Shown here piece after piece: positions 24,710 to 34,590 of a stretch of 64,000 bases of DNA. Position 1 is the stretch's first letter. Each line of letters begins with the position of its first letter. The DNA is taken from contig NZ_JAAGOH010000006.1 of NCBI RefSeq assembly GCF_010499455.1, positions 124,001 through 188,000 of the forward strand, in the 5' to 3' direction. The position numbers and the translations under genes are program-made. Under the pieces are notes generated by a model that was not told the origin of the DNA, did no database searches, and saw nothing but the letters and a program-made list of their open reading frames with translations. The stretch is from Ideonella livida (GTDB taxonomy: Bacteria; Pseudomonadota; Gammaproteobacteria; Burkholderiales; Burkholderiaceae_C).

Positions 24710-24943
24710 ATGAGCACCCTGACCTCCCACACCTACGGTCTCCGCCCCATGCGTGCCGCCTCGCTGCGCCAGGTGTTGACCCAGCAGGCCCTGGCCGCTG
24801 CCCGGGGCGTCTGGACCGCCCTGGAGCAGCTGGGCCAGCGCCGCGCCGTGCAGGAACTGCAGCGCACCGCCGCGATGTACCGCAGCAGCCGCCCCGAGTT
24901 GGCCGACCAGCTCGCCCGCCTGGCCCGCGACGTTCAGCACTGA
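24710..24943 (+). CDS. Small unknown protein (77 aa)
   Basis: A real gene is supported by an AAAGGA ribosome binding site, codon use like its neighbours, and a candidate promoter. The protein is basic and mostly helical; residues 14-70 could form two amphipathic helices joined at a Gln/Arg-rich bend. No signal peptide. It opens with M-S-T-L-T-S-H-T-Y, much like the next small gene (M-A-A-I-T-S-Q-T-F), and both end in an Arg/Ala helical tail, so the two may be distant paralogues. Function unknown. Divergent from a LysR regulator. Confidence 0.65.
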   Translation: MSTLTSHTYGLRPMRAASLRQVLTQQALAAARGVWTALEQLGQRRAVQELQRTAAMYRSSRPELADQLARLARDVQH

Positions 24944-24983
24944 GCGTCCCGCCTTTCGTCACCGATCACCACAGGAGTCCACC

Positions 24984-25241
24984 ATGGCCGCCATCACCTC
25001 CCAAACCTTCCACGCCCACGCCCTGCCGCGCATGCCGCGCGGCGCACGCGCCGGCGCCGAGGTGTTCCTTGCCGGCATGCGCCTGCTGCGCCACTGGCTG
25101 GGCGGCACCCAACCGGCCCGGCTGACCCGTGCCCAGGAGGCCGAGGCCGTGCGCAGCCTGGCGCGCGAGCATGAGAAGAGCGATCCCGGCTTTGCCGCCG
25201 ACCTCTACGCCGCCGCCGCCCGCCACGAAGGCAAGGCCTGA
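24984..25241 (+). CDS. Small unknown protein (85 aa)
   Basis: An AGGAG site lies seven bases before the ATG. The product is helical: residues 22-40 (AGAEVFLAGMRLLRHWLGG) are amphipathic, and 46-80 form a charged helix rich in Glu, Arg and Ala. It resembles the preceding 77-residue protein in its first nine residues and overall plan. The genes are 40 bases apart, followed by a strong intrinsic terminator at 25317-25348, so they make a two-gene operon. Function unknown. Confidence 0.65.
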   Translation: MAAITSQTFHAHALPRMPRGARAGAEVFLAGMRLLRHWLGGTQPARLTRAQEAEAVRSLAREHEKSDPGFAADLYAAAARHEGKA

Positions 25242-25316
25242 GCCCTGAGGCCGCCAGGCCTCGGCGCACCGCTTACCGCGGCCCCCCTGCGCCCCAGGCG
25301 CGCCGCACACCTGCAC

Positions 25317-25348
25317 ACGCCCGGCACCTCACGGTGTCGGGCGTTTTT
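25317..25348 (+). terminator. Intrinsic terminator after the two small genes
   Basis: A 12-bp stem (25317-25328 with 25333-25344, one G-U pair) encloses a TCAC loop, and TTTTT ends the stem at 25344-25348. It closes the plus-strand operon 24710-25241. Confidence 0.85.
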
Positions 25349-25410
25349 CATGGTGGCGGCACGGCCGTGGCGGCCAGGGGCACCGCCGGCAGCCGCGCGG
25401 CGGCTGCGCC

Positions 25411-25698
25411 TCAGACGTGGTGGCGGTTCAAGGCCGCCGCATGCTCCAACCACTGGCGCAAGGCCTGCACCACTTCAGTGCGGCTGAAGGAGCAGCTTTC
25501 CTCGCCCAGCATGGCCGCGGTGTCCAGGGGCTGCAGCAGGCGCTCGAGCACCGCGTCATAGCGGGGGGGCAGGTCGGGCCACTGCAGGCTGGCCAGGCGG
25601 AAGCGCGCGCAGACCACATCGGGCGTGATCTCCCCGGCCTGCAGGGCCTCCAGGCTCCTGCCCAGGCGTTCAACGGTTTCACCGATGTCAATGCTCAT
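25411..25698 (-). CDS. Unknown small acidic protein (95 aa)
   Basis: The start at 25698 follows a GGGAGA ribosome binding site. The protein is cytoplasmic, helical and mildly acidic; it has no recognisable motif beyond a conserved-looking RYDAVLERLLQPLD (about 46-59) and SRTEVVQALRQWLE (73-86). It stands alone, convergent with the small-gene operon. A dyad with eight-base arms, CGACCTGG (25722-25729) and CCAGGTCG (25738-25745), lies 24 bases upstream of the start codon and could be an operator. Function unknown. Confidence 0.6.
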   Translation of the reverse strand: MSIDIGETVERLGRSLEALQAGEITPDVVCARFRLASLQWPDLPPRYDAVLERLLQPLDTAAMLGEESCSFSRTEVVQALRQWLEHAAALNRHHV

Positions 25699-25721
25699 GT
25701 TCTTGTCTCCCGGGACTGGCG

Positions 25722-25745
25722 CGACCTGGAACTGCCGCCAGGTCG
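25722..25745. repeat. Dyad upstream of the 95-aa gene
   Basis: CGACCTGG and CCAGGTCG form an eight-base inverted repeat with an eight-base spacer in the 180-base region 25699-25878. It is a possible operator or 5'UTR hairpin; no U-tract. Confidence 0.35.
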
Positions 25746-25878
25746 TCACCGGGGACGCCTTGCATGTCGCGTACCAGCCCCTGCACCGAGCTTGCGCCAA
25801 TCGGTCGGGTTTCAAGACAGGGTTTGCCCCTGATACACCTTGTTTCCCCCGCGAACGAGGGTCGCAGCACCCCGGGGG

Positions 25879-26628
25879 TCAGCCGTCCAGCAGTCCGGCG
25901 GCCCAGCTCAAGGCCACCAGGGGGGCGGTGTCGGCCCGCAACACCCGCGGCCCCAGACGCAGGGGCGCGAAACCGCGCGCCAGCGCCAGCGCCTCTTCGG
26001 CCTCCTCCAGCCCGCCTTCCGGACCGCTCAGGCACCAGACGGTGGACGCCAGCGGCTGACCCCACCGGCCCGGCAAGCGGGCCTCCGGACGAAAACACAG
26101 CAGCAGACGGTCCACCCCGGGCGCCGCCGCCTCGGGTCCGGCCGGCAGGCCGGCCAACCAGCGGTCCAGTTCCAGGATGGGCAGCACCTGCGGCAGCACG
26201 GTGCGGCCCGACTGCTCGGCCGCCGCCTGGGCCACCCCTTGCCAGTGCTGCACGCGCTTGGCGGCGCGCTCACCCTGCAGGCGCAGCACCGAGCGCCGGG
26301 TCTGCAGCGGCTGTATCCAGGACACGCCCAGCTCCACCGCCTTCTCCACCAGGGCGTCCATGCGCTCGTTGGCGGGCATGCCCAGCGCCAAGCCGATGCG
26401 GCGTGAGGGCTCGCGACCCGGCTCGCCGTGGACGCCCACCACCACCTGCACTGAACTGCGGCCCATGGCCTGCACCTGCGCCGCCCATTCGCCGCCCAGG
26501 CCGTTGAAGAGGACCAGCCCGTCTCCGGGCTGCAGGCGCAGCACCTGCACATGGCGGGCGGCGCCCGCCGGCAGGTCCAGCGTGGCGCCGTCCTGCAAAG
26601 GAAGATCGACAAAGACGCGGAGAGTCAT
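25879..26628 (-). CDS. rsmE: 16S rRNA (uracil-1498-N3)-methyltransferase
   Basis: RsmE methylates U1498 of 16S rRNA. The 249-residue protein has the PUA-like N-terminus (RVFVDLPL, HVQVLRLQPGD) and the C-terminal SPOUT knot: LSGPEGGLEEAE (about 200-211) and LGPRVLRADTAPLVAL near the end, the SAM-binding elements. Length is normal. Downstream neighbours are unrelated. In the same orientation as the 171-residue gene at 26678 but 49 bases apart with no sign of coupling. Confidence 0.94.
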   Translation of the reverse strand: MTLRVFVDLPLQDGATLDLPAGAARHVQVLRLQPGDGLVLFNGLGGEWAAQVQAMGRSSVQVVVGVHGEPGREPSRRIGLALGMPANERMDALVEKAVELGVSWIQPLQTRRSVLRLQGERAAKRVQHWQGVAQAAAEQSGRTVLPQVLPILELDRWLAGLPAGPEAAAPGVDRLLLCFRPEARLPGRWGQPLASTVWCLSGPEGGLEEAEEALALARGFAPLRLGPRVLRADTAPLVALSWAAGLLDG

Positions 26629-26677
26629 GCCAGCAGTGTGTCATGCCGGCGCCTCCCCCCGCTGCCAGGCCGCCGGC

Positions 26678-27193
26678 TCAGGCCTTGCGCAGCGCCTCGG
26701 CAAAGCCACGCACGGCGTTCATGCCCGCCTCATCGCGCAGTTGGGTGACAAAGCTGCGGGCCAAGGCGCGCAGGGCCTCCGGGCCATTGCACTTCTCGAC
26801 TTCGAGCACGAATCGGTAGCCCTTCATCAGGCCCAGGTGGGCCTTGCCTTGCGAGGTGAGCACGTCGTAGAGGGGCACATAAGGCGCGGCCTCCACAGCC
26901 TGCAGCAACTCGGTCCAGTCGGAATCGGGGCTCACGGTCTCAACCCGCGTGGTCCCGGGCGAAGCCGGCACAGCCTTGGCAACACGGGGGTCGACCACGG
27001 GGGCGATCAGGCCCTCAGCCACCAGCAGGTCCAGATCGCCCTCGCTCAGGCCGCGCACGCTGTCGAGCCAGTACTCGACCGGCTGGCTGTCGTTGATGAC
27101 GAGCAGCAGGTTGCGCAGCGGCCGCGACAGGGCCCTGGCGCGGGCCTGGATCTCCTGCTGGCCCGCGGACGTCTTGACGAAACGATTGGGCAC
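26678..27193 (-). CDS. Unknown protein (171 aa)
   Basis: A GTG start at 27193 is supported by GGAGG upstream. No signal peptide or membrane segment. The N-terminal 65 residues (ARALSRPLRNLLLVINDSQPVEYWL, SEGDLDLLVAEGLIAP) look like a winged-helix-like module of the kind found in proteins joined to response regulators. The C-terminal part (about 90-171) is helical with GYRFVLEVEKCNG and an Ala/Arg-rich end. I do not recognise the family with confidence. It follows fadD by 80 bases on the same strand. Confidence 0.6.
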   Translation of the reverse strand: MPNRFVKTSAGQQEIQARARALSRPLRNLLLVINDSQPVEYWLDSVRGLSEGDLDLLVAEGLIAPVVDPRVAKAVPASPGTTRVETVSPDSDWTELLQAVEAAPYVPLYDVLTSQGKAHLGLMKGYRFVLEVEKCNGPEALRALARSFVTQLRDEAGMNAVRGFAEALRKA

Positions 27194-27272
27194 AGGCCAC
27201 CTCCCTCAAGCGATTGACCGACGGCGCCTTGGGACGGGTCGGCGGGATTGCCTCCCCTGAACTTCAGGCGAC

Positions 27273-28958
27273 TCAGGTCTTGATGGTGGGCTTGTCGCGC
27301 AGTTCGCGCCTCAGGATCTTCCCCACCGGGGTCTTGGGCAGGTCCTGGCGGAACTCGATGTGGCGCGGGCGCTTGTAGCCGGTGAGGTTGGCCTCGCACC
27401 ACTGCTTGACCTCGGCCTCGGTCAGGCCGGGCTGGCGGCGCACGATGACCACCTTGACCGCCTCGCCCGAGTGCTCGTCGGGCACACCGATGGCGGCGCA
27501 CTCCAGCACGCCGGGCATCTGGGTGATGACGTCCTCCACCTCGTTGGGGTACACATTGAAGCCAGAGACCAGGATCATGTCCTTCTTGCGGTCGACGATG
27601 CGGAAGTAGCCGCGCTCGTCCACGATGCCCACGTCGCCCGTGCGGAAGAAGCCGTCGGCGGTCATGACCTTGGCCGTCTCGTCCGGGCGCTGCCAGTAGC
27701 CGGCCATGACCTGCGGGCCGCGGATGGCGATCTCGCCGGGCTGGCCCGGGGGCACCTCGGCGCCGTCGTCATCCAGCAGCAGCATCTCGGTGTTGGGCAC
27801 CGGCAGTCCGATGGTGCCGGTGAAGGCGGTGGCATCCACCGGGTTGCACGAAGCCACCGGCGAGGTCTCCGAGAGGCCGTAGCCCTCGCAGATCGCGCAT
27901 CCGGTCTTCTCCAGCCACAGGCGCGCGGTGGCCTGCTGCACGGCCATGCCACCGCCCACCGAGATCCTCAGGTGGCTCCAGTCCACCGTGTTGAAGTCGG
28001 CATGGTGGGCCAGGGCGTTGAACAGGGTGTTGACCGCCGGAAAGCTGTGGAAGCGCTCGACGCTGAGGGTCTTGAGCACTGCCGGCAGGTCACGCGGGTT
28101 GGGGATGAGGATGTTGCAGCCGCCCATGCGCAAGCCCAGCATCAGGTTCGTGTTGAAACCGAAGATGTGATAGAGCGGCAGCGCGCAGATGGTGACCACC
28201 TGCTCGCCGGCGGGGATCTTGCGCAGGGCCGGCTGGTACCAGGCCTCGCACTGCAGCACATTGGCCACCAGGTTGCGGTGCAGCAGCACAGCCCCCTTGC
28301 TGACCCCGGTGGTGCCGCCCGTGTACTGCAGCACCGCGATGTCGTCCGGTCCCACCGGCACCGGGCGCAGTGTCATGCCCTGCCCCTGGGACAACGCGTC
28401 ATTGAAACGCACGGCCTGGGGCAGCTCGAAGGGCGGCACCATCTTCTTGACCTTGCGCACCACATAGTTGATGAGCAAGCCCTTGAGCCAGCCCATAGAG
28501 TCGCCCATGGCCGCCAGGATCACGTGCTGGGTCGGCACATGGTGCTGGATCTGCTGGAAGGTGGCGGCAAAGTTTTCGAGGATCAGCAGGGCCTTGGCGC
28601 CGGCGTCCTTGAGCTGGTGCTCCAGCTCGCGCGGGGTGTAGAGCGGGTTGACGTTGACCACCACGCAGCCCGCGCGCAGCACACCGGCCACGGCCACCAC
28701 GTACTGCGGCACATTGGGCAGCATGATGGCCACACGGTCGCCCTTGGTCAGCCCCAGGGACTGCAGGTAGGCGGCGAACTCGCGCGAGCGCTGGTCGAAC
28801 TCACTGAAGCTGAAGGCGCGGCCCATGAAGCGCGCGCAGGGCAGCGTCCCGAACTTACGGAAGCTCTCCTCCATCAGCGCCACCAGCGACGGGAACAGAT
28901 CCGTCCGGACTTGTGCGGGCACCCCTTCCGGGTACTGTTTGACCCACTGCTTCTGCAT
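27273..28958 (-). CDS. fadD: Long-chain fatty acid-CoA ligase
   Basis: An adenylate-forming ligase of 561 residues, the same length as E. coli FadD. Motifs in order: the P-loop-like YTGGTTGVSKGA, GYGLSETSP, the A8 hinge DRKKDMILVSGFNVYP, and the C-terminal lysine in GKILRREL. It activates exogenous fatty acids to acyl-CoA at the inner membrane. I chose ATG 28958 (MQKQWVKQYPEG) with a GGAG site; a TTG eight codons upstream is an alternative. The 272-base region to the divergent subtilase gene holds GC-rich repeats and no further gene. Confidence 0.94.
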   Translation of the reverse strand: MQKQWVKQYPEGVPAQVRTDLFPSLVALMEESFRKFGTLPCARFMGRAFSFSEFDQRSREFAAYLQSLGLTKGDRVAIMLPNVPQYVVAVAGVLRAGCVVVNVNPLYTPRELEHQLKDAGAKALLILENFAATFQQIQHHVPTQHVILAAMGDSMGWLKGLLINYVVRKVKKMVPPFELPQAVRFNDALSQGQGMTLRPVPVGPDDIAVLQYTGGTTGVSKGAVLLHRNLVANVLQCEAWYQPALRKIPAGEQVVTICALPLYHIFGFNTNLMLGLRMGGCNILIPNPRDLPAVLKTLSVERFHSFPAVNTLFNALAHHADFNTVDWSHLRISVGGGMAVQQATARLWLEKTGCAICEGYGLSETSPVASCNPVDATAFTGTIGLPVPNTEMLLLDDDGAEVPPGQPGEIAIRGPQVMAGYWQRPDETAKVMTADGFFRTGDVGIVDERGYFRIVDRKKDMILVSGFNVYPNEVEDVITQMPGVLECAAIGVPDEHSGEAVKVVIVRRQPGLTEAEVKQWCEANLTGYKRPRHIEFRQDLPKTPVGKILRRELRDKPTIKT

Positions 28959-29230
28959 GGCGAAAGACTCCGTCAGTTTCAAGTCATTCTCTCCTGCGGC
29001 CTGCGGCCACAGGCATCAGGGGATTCGAGCAAGGTCGGCGCCTGCGGCCCCGCCTGCGGCGCCGGGCGCCGCGGGCACGGTCGGCACAGCGGATCGACCC
29101 TTCATCCGGACAAGGGCGCTTCTCCCACGTCGCGGGCCCCGGGCCTGCCTAGGATCGGCGCCGCCCGCGGCCGGGGCCAACCCGCCCCGACGCTGCCGGC
29201 CCCCCATGTGAAGTCACCTCAGGAGAGCCC

Positions 29231-30571
29231 ATGAAGCCGTCCCCCTCCCTGCGCAAACCCCTGCGCCGCGCCGTGGCCCTGGCCACCCTTGCCCTGCTGG
29301 GCGCCAGCGCCCACGCCGCCGGCACCGACCAGCTGGTGCTGACCCTGCAGCCCGGCACCGAACCCGCGGGCCTGGCCGCCTGGCAGCAACGCACCAGCGG
29401 CGCCGCCACCCGGGTGGTGGCCAGCCAGCGGCTGCAACTGGGCAGCCAGGTGATGGAGGTGCTGCGCCTGGACCGTGAGGCCGATGCCGCCACGCTGGGC
29501 GAACTGCGCCAGCGCCTGGCCGCCCATCCCGGCGTGCTGAAGGTGGAGCCGGACCGTCGCCTGCGCCCCACCGCGGCCACCCCGGTGGCCGCGCCCAGCG
29601 ACCCGCGTTGGCCCGACCAGTGGCACTACCATGAGCCGGCCGGCGGCATCAACCTGCTGCCAGCCTGGGCACTGACCCAGGGCGAAGGCGTGGTGGTGGC
29701 GGTGGTGGACACCGGCGTGCGCCCCCATGCCGACCTGAGCGCCAACCTGGTGCCCGGCTACGACTTCATCCGCAAGAAGACCGTGGCGGTGGACGGTGAT
29801 GGCCGCGATGCGGACCCCACCGACCCCGGTGACGGCTGCGGCCCGATCGGCAAGCTCTACGGCAGCAGCTGGCACGGCACGCACGTGGCCGGCACCGTGG
29901 CGGCGCTGACCGACAACGCACTGGGCGTGGCCGGCGTGGCGCCGTCGGCCCGGGTGCTGCCCGTGCGGGTGCTGGGCTGTGGCGGCGGCTACACCAGCGA
30001 CATCGCCGCCGGGGTCTACTGGGCCGCCGGCGGTGCGGTCAAGGGCGTGCCGGCCAACGCCCACCCCGCGCGGGTGATCAACATGTCCCTGGGCGGCAGC
30101 GGCGCCTGCCCGTCGTTCTTCCAGCGGGCGATCTCCGAGGCCACCGCGCTGGGCGCGCTGGTGGTGGTGGCCGCCGGCAACGACAACGAGAACGCCAGCG
30201 GCCACAACCCCGCCAACTGCCAGGACGTGCTGACCGTGGCGGCTGTGGGCCGCCAGGGCGGCAAGGCCTCCTACTCCAACTTCGGCAGCGTGGTGCGCAT
30301 CGCCGGCCCCGGCGGCGACGGCAGCGCCGGCGTGCTCTCCACCTACAACGCCGGCTTCATCAAGCCCAAGGCCGACAGCTACGACGAACTGCAGGGCACC
30401 TCGATGGCCACCCCCCATGTGGCCGGGGTGGCGGCCCTGGTGATGGCCCGCCATCCGGCCCTCACGCCGGCGCAGGTGGCGCAGAAGCTGGTGGACACCG
30501 CGCGCCCCTTCCCGGCAACCTGCCGGCAATGCGGTGCCGGCATCGTGGACGCCGAGGCGGCCGTGCAGTAA
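29231..30571 (+). CDS. Secreted S8 subtilisin-like serine protease (446 aa)
   Basis: A signal peptide (cleavage about residue 29, AHA) and an inhibitor-type propeptide (about 33-112) precede the peptidase domain. The catalytic triad is intact: D160 in VVDTGV, H215 in HGTHVAGT, S391 in GTSMATPHVAG, with oxyanion N317 in AAGNDN. Cysteines at 203, 249, 292 and 330 could form disulfides. The domain ends near residue 446, with no C-terminal extension, so it is a simple exported protease. A TAGGAT at 29150-29155 may be a -10 element. Convergent with mtnN, six bases apart. Confidence 0.93.
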   Translation: MKPSPSLRKPLRRAVALATLALLGASAHAAGTDQLVLTLQPGTEPAGLAAWQQRTSGAATRVVASQRLQLGSQVMEVLRLDREADAATLGELRQRLAAHPGVLKVEPDRRLRPTAATPVAAPSDPRWPDQWHYHEPAGGINLLPAWALTQGEGVVVAVVDTGVRPHADLSANLVPGYDFIRKKTVAVDGDGRDADPTDPGDGCGPIGKLYGSSWHGTHVAGTVAALTDNALGVAGVAPSARVLPVRVLGCGGGYTSDIAAGVYWAAGGAVKGVPANAHPARVINMSLGGSGACPSFFQRAISEATALGALVVVAAGNDNENASGHNPANCQDVLTVAAVGRQGGKASYSNFGSVVRIAGPGGDGSAGVLSTYNAGFIKPKADSYDELQGTSMATPHVAGVAALVMARHPALTPAQVAQKLVDTARPFPATCRQCGAGIVDAEAAVQ

Positions 30572-30577
30572 GACGGC

Positions 30578-31315
30578 TCAGGCGCCCTGCAACGTCGCCA
30601 TGACGATGTCGCGCGAATAGGGCGCCGCCACCTCCCGCAAGAAGCGCGGAAAGTCCACATGGGCCTGGTCGTCGGCCCGGTCGGAGATGGTGCGCAGCAC
30701 GGCAAAGGGCCGATCGAAATCGGCGCAGACCTGGGCGATGGCCGCGCCCTCCATCTCCACCGCCAAAGCATCGGGCAGCTCTGCCTGCAGGCGGCGGCAG
30801 ACCGCGCCGGAGGCGATGAACTGGTCACCGCTCAGGATGAGGCCCTGATGCAAGGCCGGCGCCTGGACGATGCCAAAGCCCGCCAGGGCCGCATGCGGCT
30901 GGGCCAGCACCCGCCGAGCCCCTGCGGCCAGGCGGTCGGCCCAGGGGGCATCCGCCCCAAAGCGGCTGCGGCCGGTCAGCGGCACCTCCCAGCGCGGGAA
31001 CAGCGGCGAGGCGTCCATGTCGTGTTGCAGGAACTCGCGCCCCACCACCACGTCGCCCACGGCCACGCCCGGCCCCAGGCCACCGGCCACGCCGGTGAAC
31101 AGCAGGGACCGCACCGCAAAGCGGTCCAGCAGCAGCGCGGTGGTGGTGGCCGCCGCCACCTTGCCGACCCCCGCCAGGCACAGCACCACCTCCTCGTCGC
31201 CCAGGCGGCCAAAGCGCCACTGGCGACCGGCCAGGGACTCGGTGCGGGTGGTGTGCAGCGCGGCGTCGATCGCCGCCAGTTCCTCGGGCAGGGCCGAGAC
31301 GATGGCCAGGGTCAT
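30578..31315 (-). CDS. mtnN: 5'-methylthioadenosine/S-adenosylhomocysteine nucleosidase
   Basis: MtnN hydrolyses MTA and SAH to adenine and the ribosyl sugar, recycling the by-products of SAM use. The 245-residue protein has IVSALPEEL (catalytic Glu region, about 4-12), the FTGVAGGLG phosphate/ribose loop, VEMEGAAIAQV (Glu/Met ribose contacts) and RTISDRAD with the catalytic Asp. AAGGAG lies nine bases before the ATG at 31315. It lies downstream of the pnt operon, but an intrinsic terminator between them means it has its own promoter. Confidence 0.93.
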   Translation of the reverse strand: MTLAIVSALPEELAAIDAALHTTRTESLAGRQWRFGRLGDEEVVLCLAGVGKVAAATTTALLLDRFAVRSLLFTGVAGGLGPGVAVGDVVVGREFLQHDMDASPLFPRWEVPLTGRSRFGADAPWADRLAAGARRVLAQPHAALAGFGIVQAPALHQGLILSGDQFIASGAVCRRLQAELPDALAVEMEGAAIAQVCADFDRPFAVLRTISDRADDQAHVDFPRFLREVAAPYSRDIVMATLQGA

Positions 31316-31359
31316 GGCAAAAAGCTCCTTCAATGCGCGGGCATTGTGGGCCGGCCATG

Positions 31360-31382
31360 AAAAAGGGCGCCCGCAGGCGCCC
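31360..31382 (-). terminator. Intrinsic terminator of the pnt operon
   Basis: On the minus strand, GGGCGCC and GGCGCCC (31365-31371 with 31376-31382) close a four-base loop and are followed by TTTTT (31360-31364), 36 bases after the pntB stop. Confidence 0.88.
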
Positions 31383-31417
31383 TGGTCGGCAAGGGGCGCC
31401 ACGCCCCCCGCCTGCGG

Positions 31418-32839
31418 TCACTCCACCGCCTTGACCATGTCCTCGACCACCTTCTTGGCGTCGCCGAAGACCATCATGGTCTTGTCCATGTAGAACAGCT
31501 CGTTGTCCAGGCCGGCATAACCGGCGGCCATGGAGCGCTTGTTCACGATGATGGTCTTGGCCTTGTAGGCCTCCAGGATGGGCATGCCGTAGATGGGCGA
31601 GCCCTTCTGCAGTGCGGCCGGGTTCACCACGTCGTTGGCGCCCAGGATGATGGCCACATCGGCCTGGCCGAACTCGCCGTTGATGTCCTCCATCTCGAAG
31701 ACCTGGTCATACGGCACTTCGGCCTCGGCCAGCAGCACGTTCATGTGGCCCGGCATGCGGCCTGCCACCGGATGGATGGCGTACTTCACCGTGATGCCCT
31801 TGTGGGTGAGCTTCTCGGCCAGTTCCTTCACGGCGTGCTGCGCGCGCGCCACGGCCAGGCCGTAGCCGGGCACGATGACCACGGTTTCGGCATTGCCCAG
31901 GATGAAGGCCGCGTCGTCGGCCGAGCCGCTCTTGACGTTGCGTTGCTGCTGCGCGCCGCCGGTGGCCGCGGCGGTGTCACCACCAAAGCCGCCCAGGATC
32001 ACGTTGAAGAACGAGCGGTTCATCGCCTTGCACATGATGTACGAGAGGATGGCGCCCGAGCTGCCCACCAGCGAGCCGGCGATGATGAGCATGCTGTTGT
32101 TGAGCGAGAACCCGATGCCCGCTGCCGCCCAGCCGGAGTAGCTGTTGAGCATGGACACCACCACCGGCATGTCGGCACCGCCGATGGGGATGATGATGAG
32201 CACGCCCATCACGAAGGCCAGGGCCAGCATGGCGAAGAAAGCCGTCCAGTTCTCGGTGGCCATGAAGACCAGGCCCAGGCCCACAGTGGCCAGGCCCAGC
32301 ACCAGGTTCAGCTTGTGCTGACCAGGGAACTGCACCGGCGCGCCCTGGAACAGGCGGAACTTGTACTTGCCACTGAGCTTGCCAAAGGCAATGACCGAGC
32401 CCGAGAAGGTGATGGCCCCGATGGCCGCCCCCAGGAACAGCTCCAGGCGGTTGCCCGCCGGGATGGGCTGGCCCTTGGCGGTGATCGCGAAGGCATAGGG
32501 CTCGGCCACGGCCGCCACGGCAATGAAAACCGCGGCCAGGCCGATCATGCTGTGCATGAAGGCCACCAGCTCAGGCATCTTGGTCATCTCGACCTTGTTG
32601 GCCATGTAGGCCCCCAGGCCGCCCCCCACCACCAGCCCGGCGAGCACCAGGGTCAAGCCGTTGGCCGAGCCGGCCAGCTTGACGATGAGCGCCGCGGTGG
32701 TGAGCACCGCGATGGTCATGCCCGCCATGCCGAACAGGTTGCCCCGGATCGACGTGGTGGGGTGGGACAGGCCCTTGAGGGCCTGGATGAAGCAGACGCT
32801 GGCCACCAGATACAGCAGCGTCACCAGGTTCATGCTCAT
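31418..32839 (-). CDS. pntB: NAD(P) transhydrogenase subunit beta
   Basis: Subunit beta of the proton-pumping transhydrogenase: nine membrane helices (domain II) then the NADP(H)-binding domain III. Seen here are TLLYLVASVCFIQALKGLS at the start, GGADMPVVVSMLNSYSGWAA (about 222-241), and the domain III loops IVPGYGLAVARAQHAV, HPVAGRMPGHMNVLLAEA and LGANDVVNPAA. The 473 residues match the usual length. The start ATG overlaps the stop of the upstream 71-residue membrane protein (ATGA). With the alpha subunits it uses the proton gradient to make NADPH from NADH. Confidence 0.96.
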   Translation of the reverse strand: MSMNLVTLLYLVASVCFIQALKGLSHPTTSIRGNLFGMAGMTIAVLTTAALIVKLAGSANGLTLVLAGLVVGGGLGAYMANKVEMTKMPELVAFMHSMIGLAAVFIAVAAVAEPYAFAITAKGQPIPAGNRLELFLGAAIGAITFSGSVIAFGKLSGKYKFRLFQGAPVQFPGQHKLNLVLGLATVGLGLVFMATENWTAFFAMLALAFVMGVLIIIPIGGADMPVVVSMLNSYSGWAAAGIGFSLNNSMLIIAGSLVGSSGAILSYIMCKAMNRSFFNVILGGFGGDTAAATGGAQQQRNVKSGSADDAAFILGNAETVVIVPGYGLAVARAQHAVKELAEKLTHKGITVKYAIHPVAGRMPGHMNVLLAEAEVPYDQVFEMEDINGEFGQADVAIILGANDVVNPAALQKGSPIYGMPILEAYKAKTIIVNKRSMAAGYAGLDNELFYMDKTMMVFGDAKKVVEDMVKAVE

Positions 32840-33051
32840 GATGCGGTGCCTCCCTGGCTTTCTGCCGGACGTGCGGCGATGAATTTGCCCAGGCGGTGCA
32901 CCAGCACCGCTTCGGCGATCAGGGTGATGACAGCGGCGATGCCACCGACGTAGCCAATGCCCGAGACTTCAGAGGCGACGACGCCCACGAATCCGGCGTT
33001 GACGAGACCGACGACGAAGGCGACGGTGAGGGCGAGTTGGGCGGCGTTCAT
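32836..33051 (-). CDS. Small two-helix membrane protein inside the pnt operon (71 aa)
   Basis: A short gene wedged between pntAB and pntB. Its ATG (33051) overlaps the pntAB stop and its own stop overlaps the pntB start, both as ATGA, so it is translationally coupled on each side. The protein has two hydrophobic segments, about 6-27 (LALTVAFVVGLVNAGFVGVV) and 33-52, then a short polar tail with Lys/Arg. pntAB already supplies the three alpha-2 helices and pntB its full set, so this is an addition. It may be an accessory subunit or assembly factor (inference). No known family comes to mind. Confidence 0.75.
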   Translation of the reverse strand: MNAAQLALTVAFVVGLVNAGFVGVVASEVSGIGYVGGIAAVITLIAEAVLVHRLGKFIAARPAESQGGTAS

Positions 33052-33365
33052 GACTGGGGATCCTTGTTTTGCTTCGGTGACTTCTTCTTGAACATCTCGA
33101 GCATGCGACGGGTCACCAGAAAGCCGCCAAACACGTTCACGGCGGCCAGCGCCACGGCCAGCACGCCCATGGATTTTCCCAGGCCTGTCTCGGTCAGCGC
33201 CGCCGCGAGCATGGCGCCCACGATGACGATGGCCGACACGGCGTTGGTGACCGCCATGAGCGGCGTGTGCAGGGCGGGCGTGACGGTCCAGACCACGTGG
33301 TATCCCACGTAGATGGCCAGCACGAAGATGATCAGGTTGATCAGGGTGGGAGAGACGGCATCCAT
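33048..33365 (-). CDS. pntAB: NAD(P) transhydrogenase subunit alpha part 2
   Basis: 105 residues with three membrane helices, about 6-28 (LINLIIFVLAIYVGYHVVW), 36-58 and 68-88, followed by a basic tail (RRMLEMFKKKSPKQ). This is the membrane fragment of the alpha subunit in species where alpha is split, as in Rhodospirillum. TPALHTPLMAVTNAVS (30-45) is the conserved loop. AGGAG precedes the start. It lies 91 bases after pntAA and overlaps the next small gene by four bases. Confidence 0.93.
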   Translation of the reverse strand: MDAVSPTLINLIIFVLAIYVGYHVVWTVTPALHTPLMAVTNAVSAIVIVGAMLAAALTETGLGKSMGVLAVALAAVNVFGGFLVTRRMLEMFKKKSPKQNKDPQS

Positions 33366-33456
33366 GAGGAGGCTCCTGGAAGTGGGAAACGGGGACGTCG
33401 GGGCGGGGGGCCGCAGCGGAACCGCACGAGGCCGGCACGGGCCACCCGCCGACGAC

Positions 33457-34590
<1,134 letters not shown>

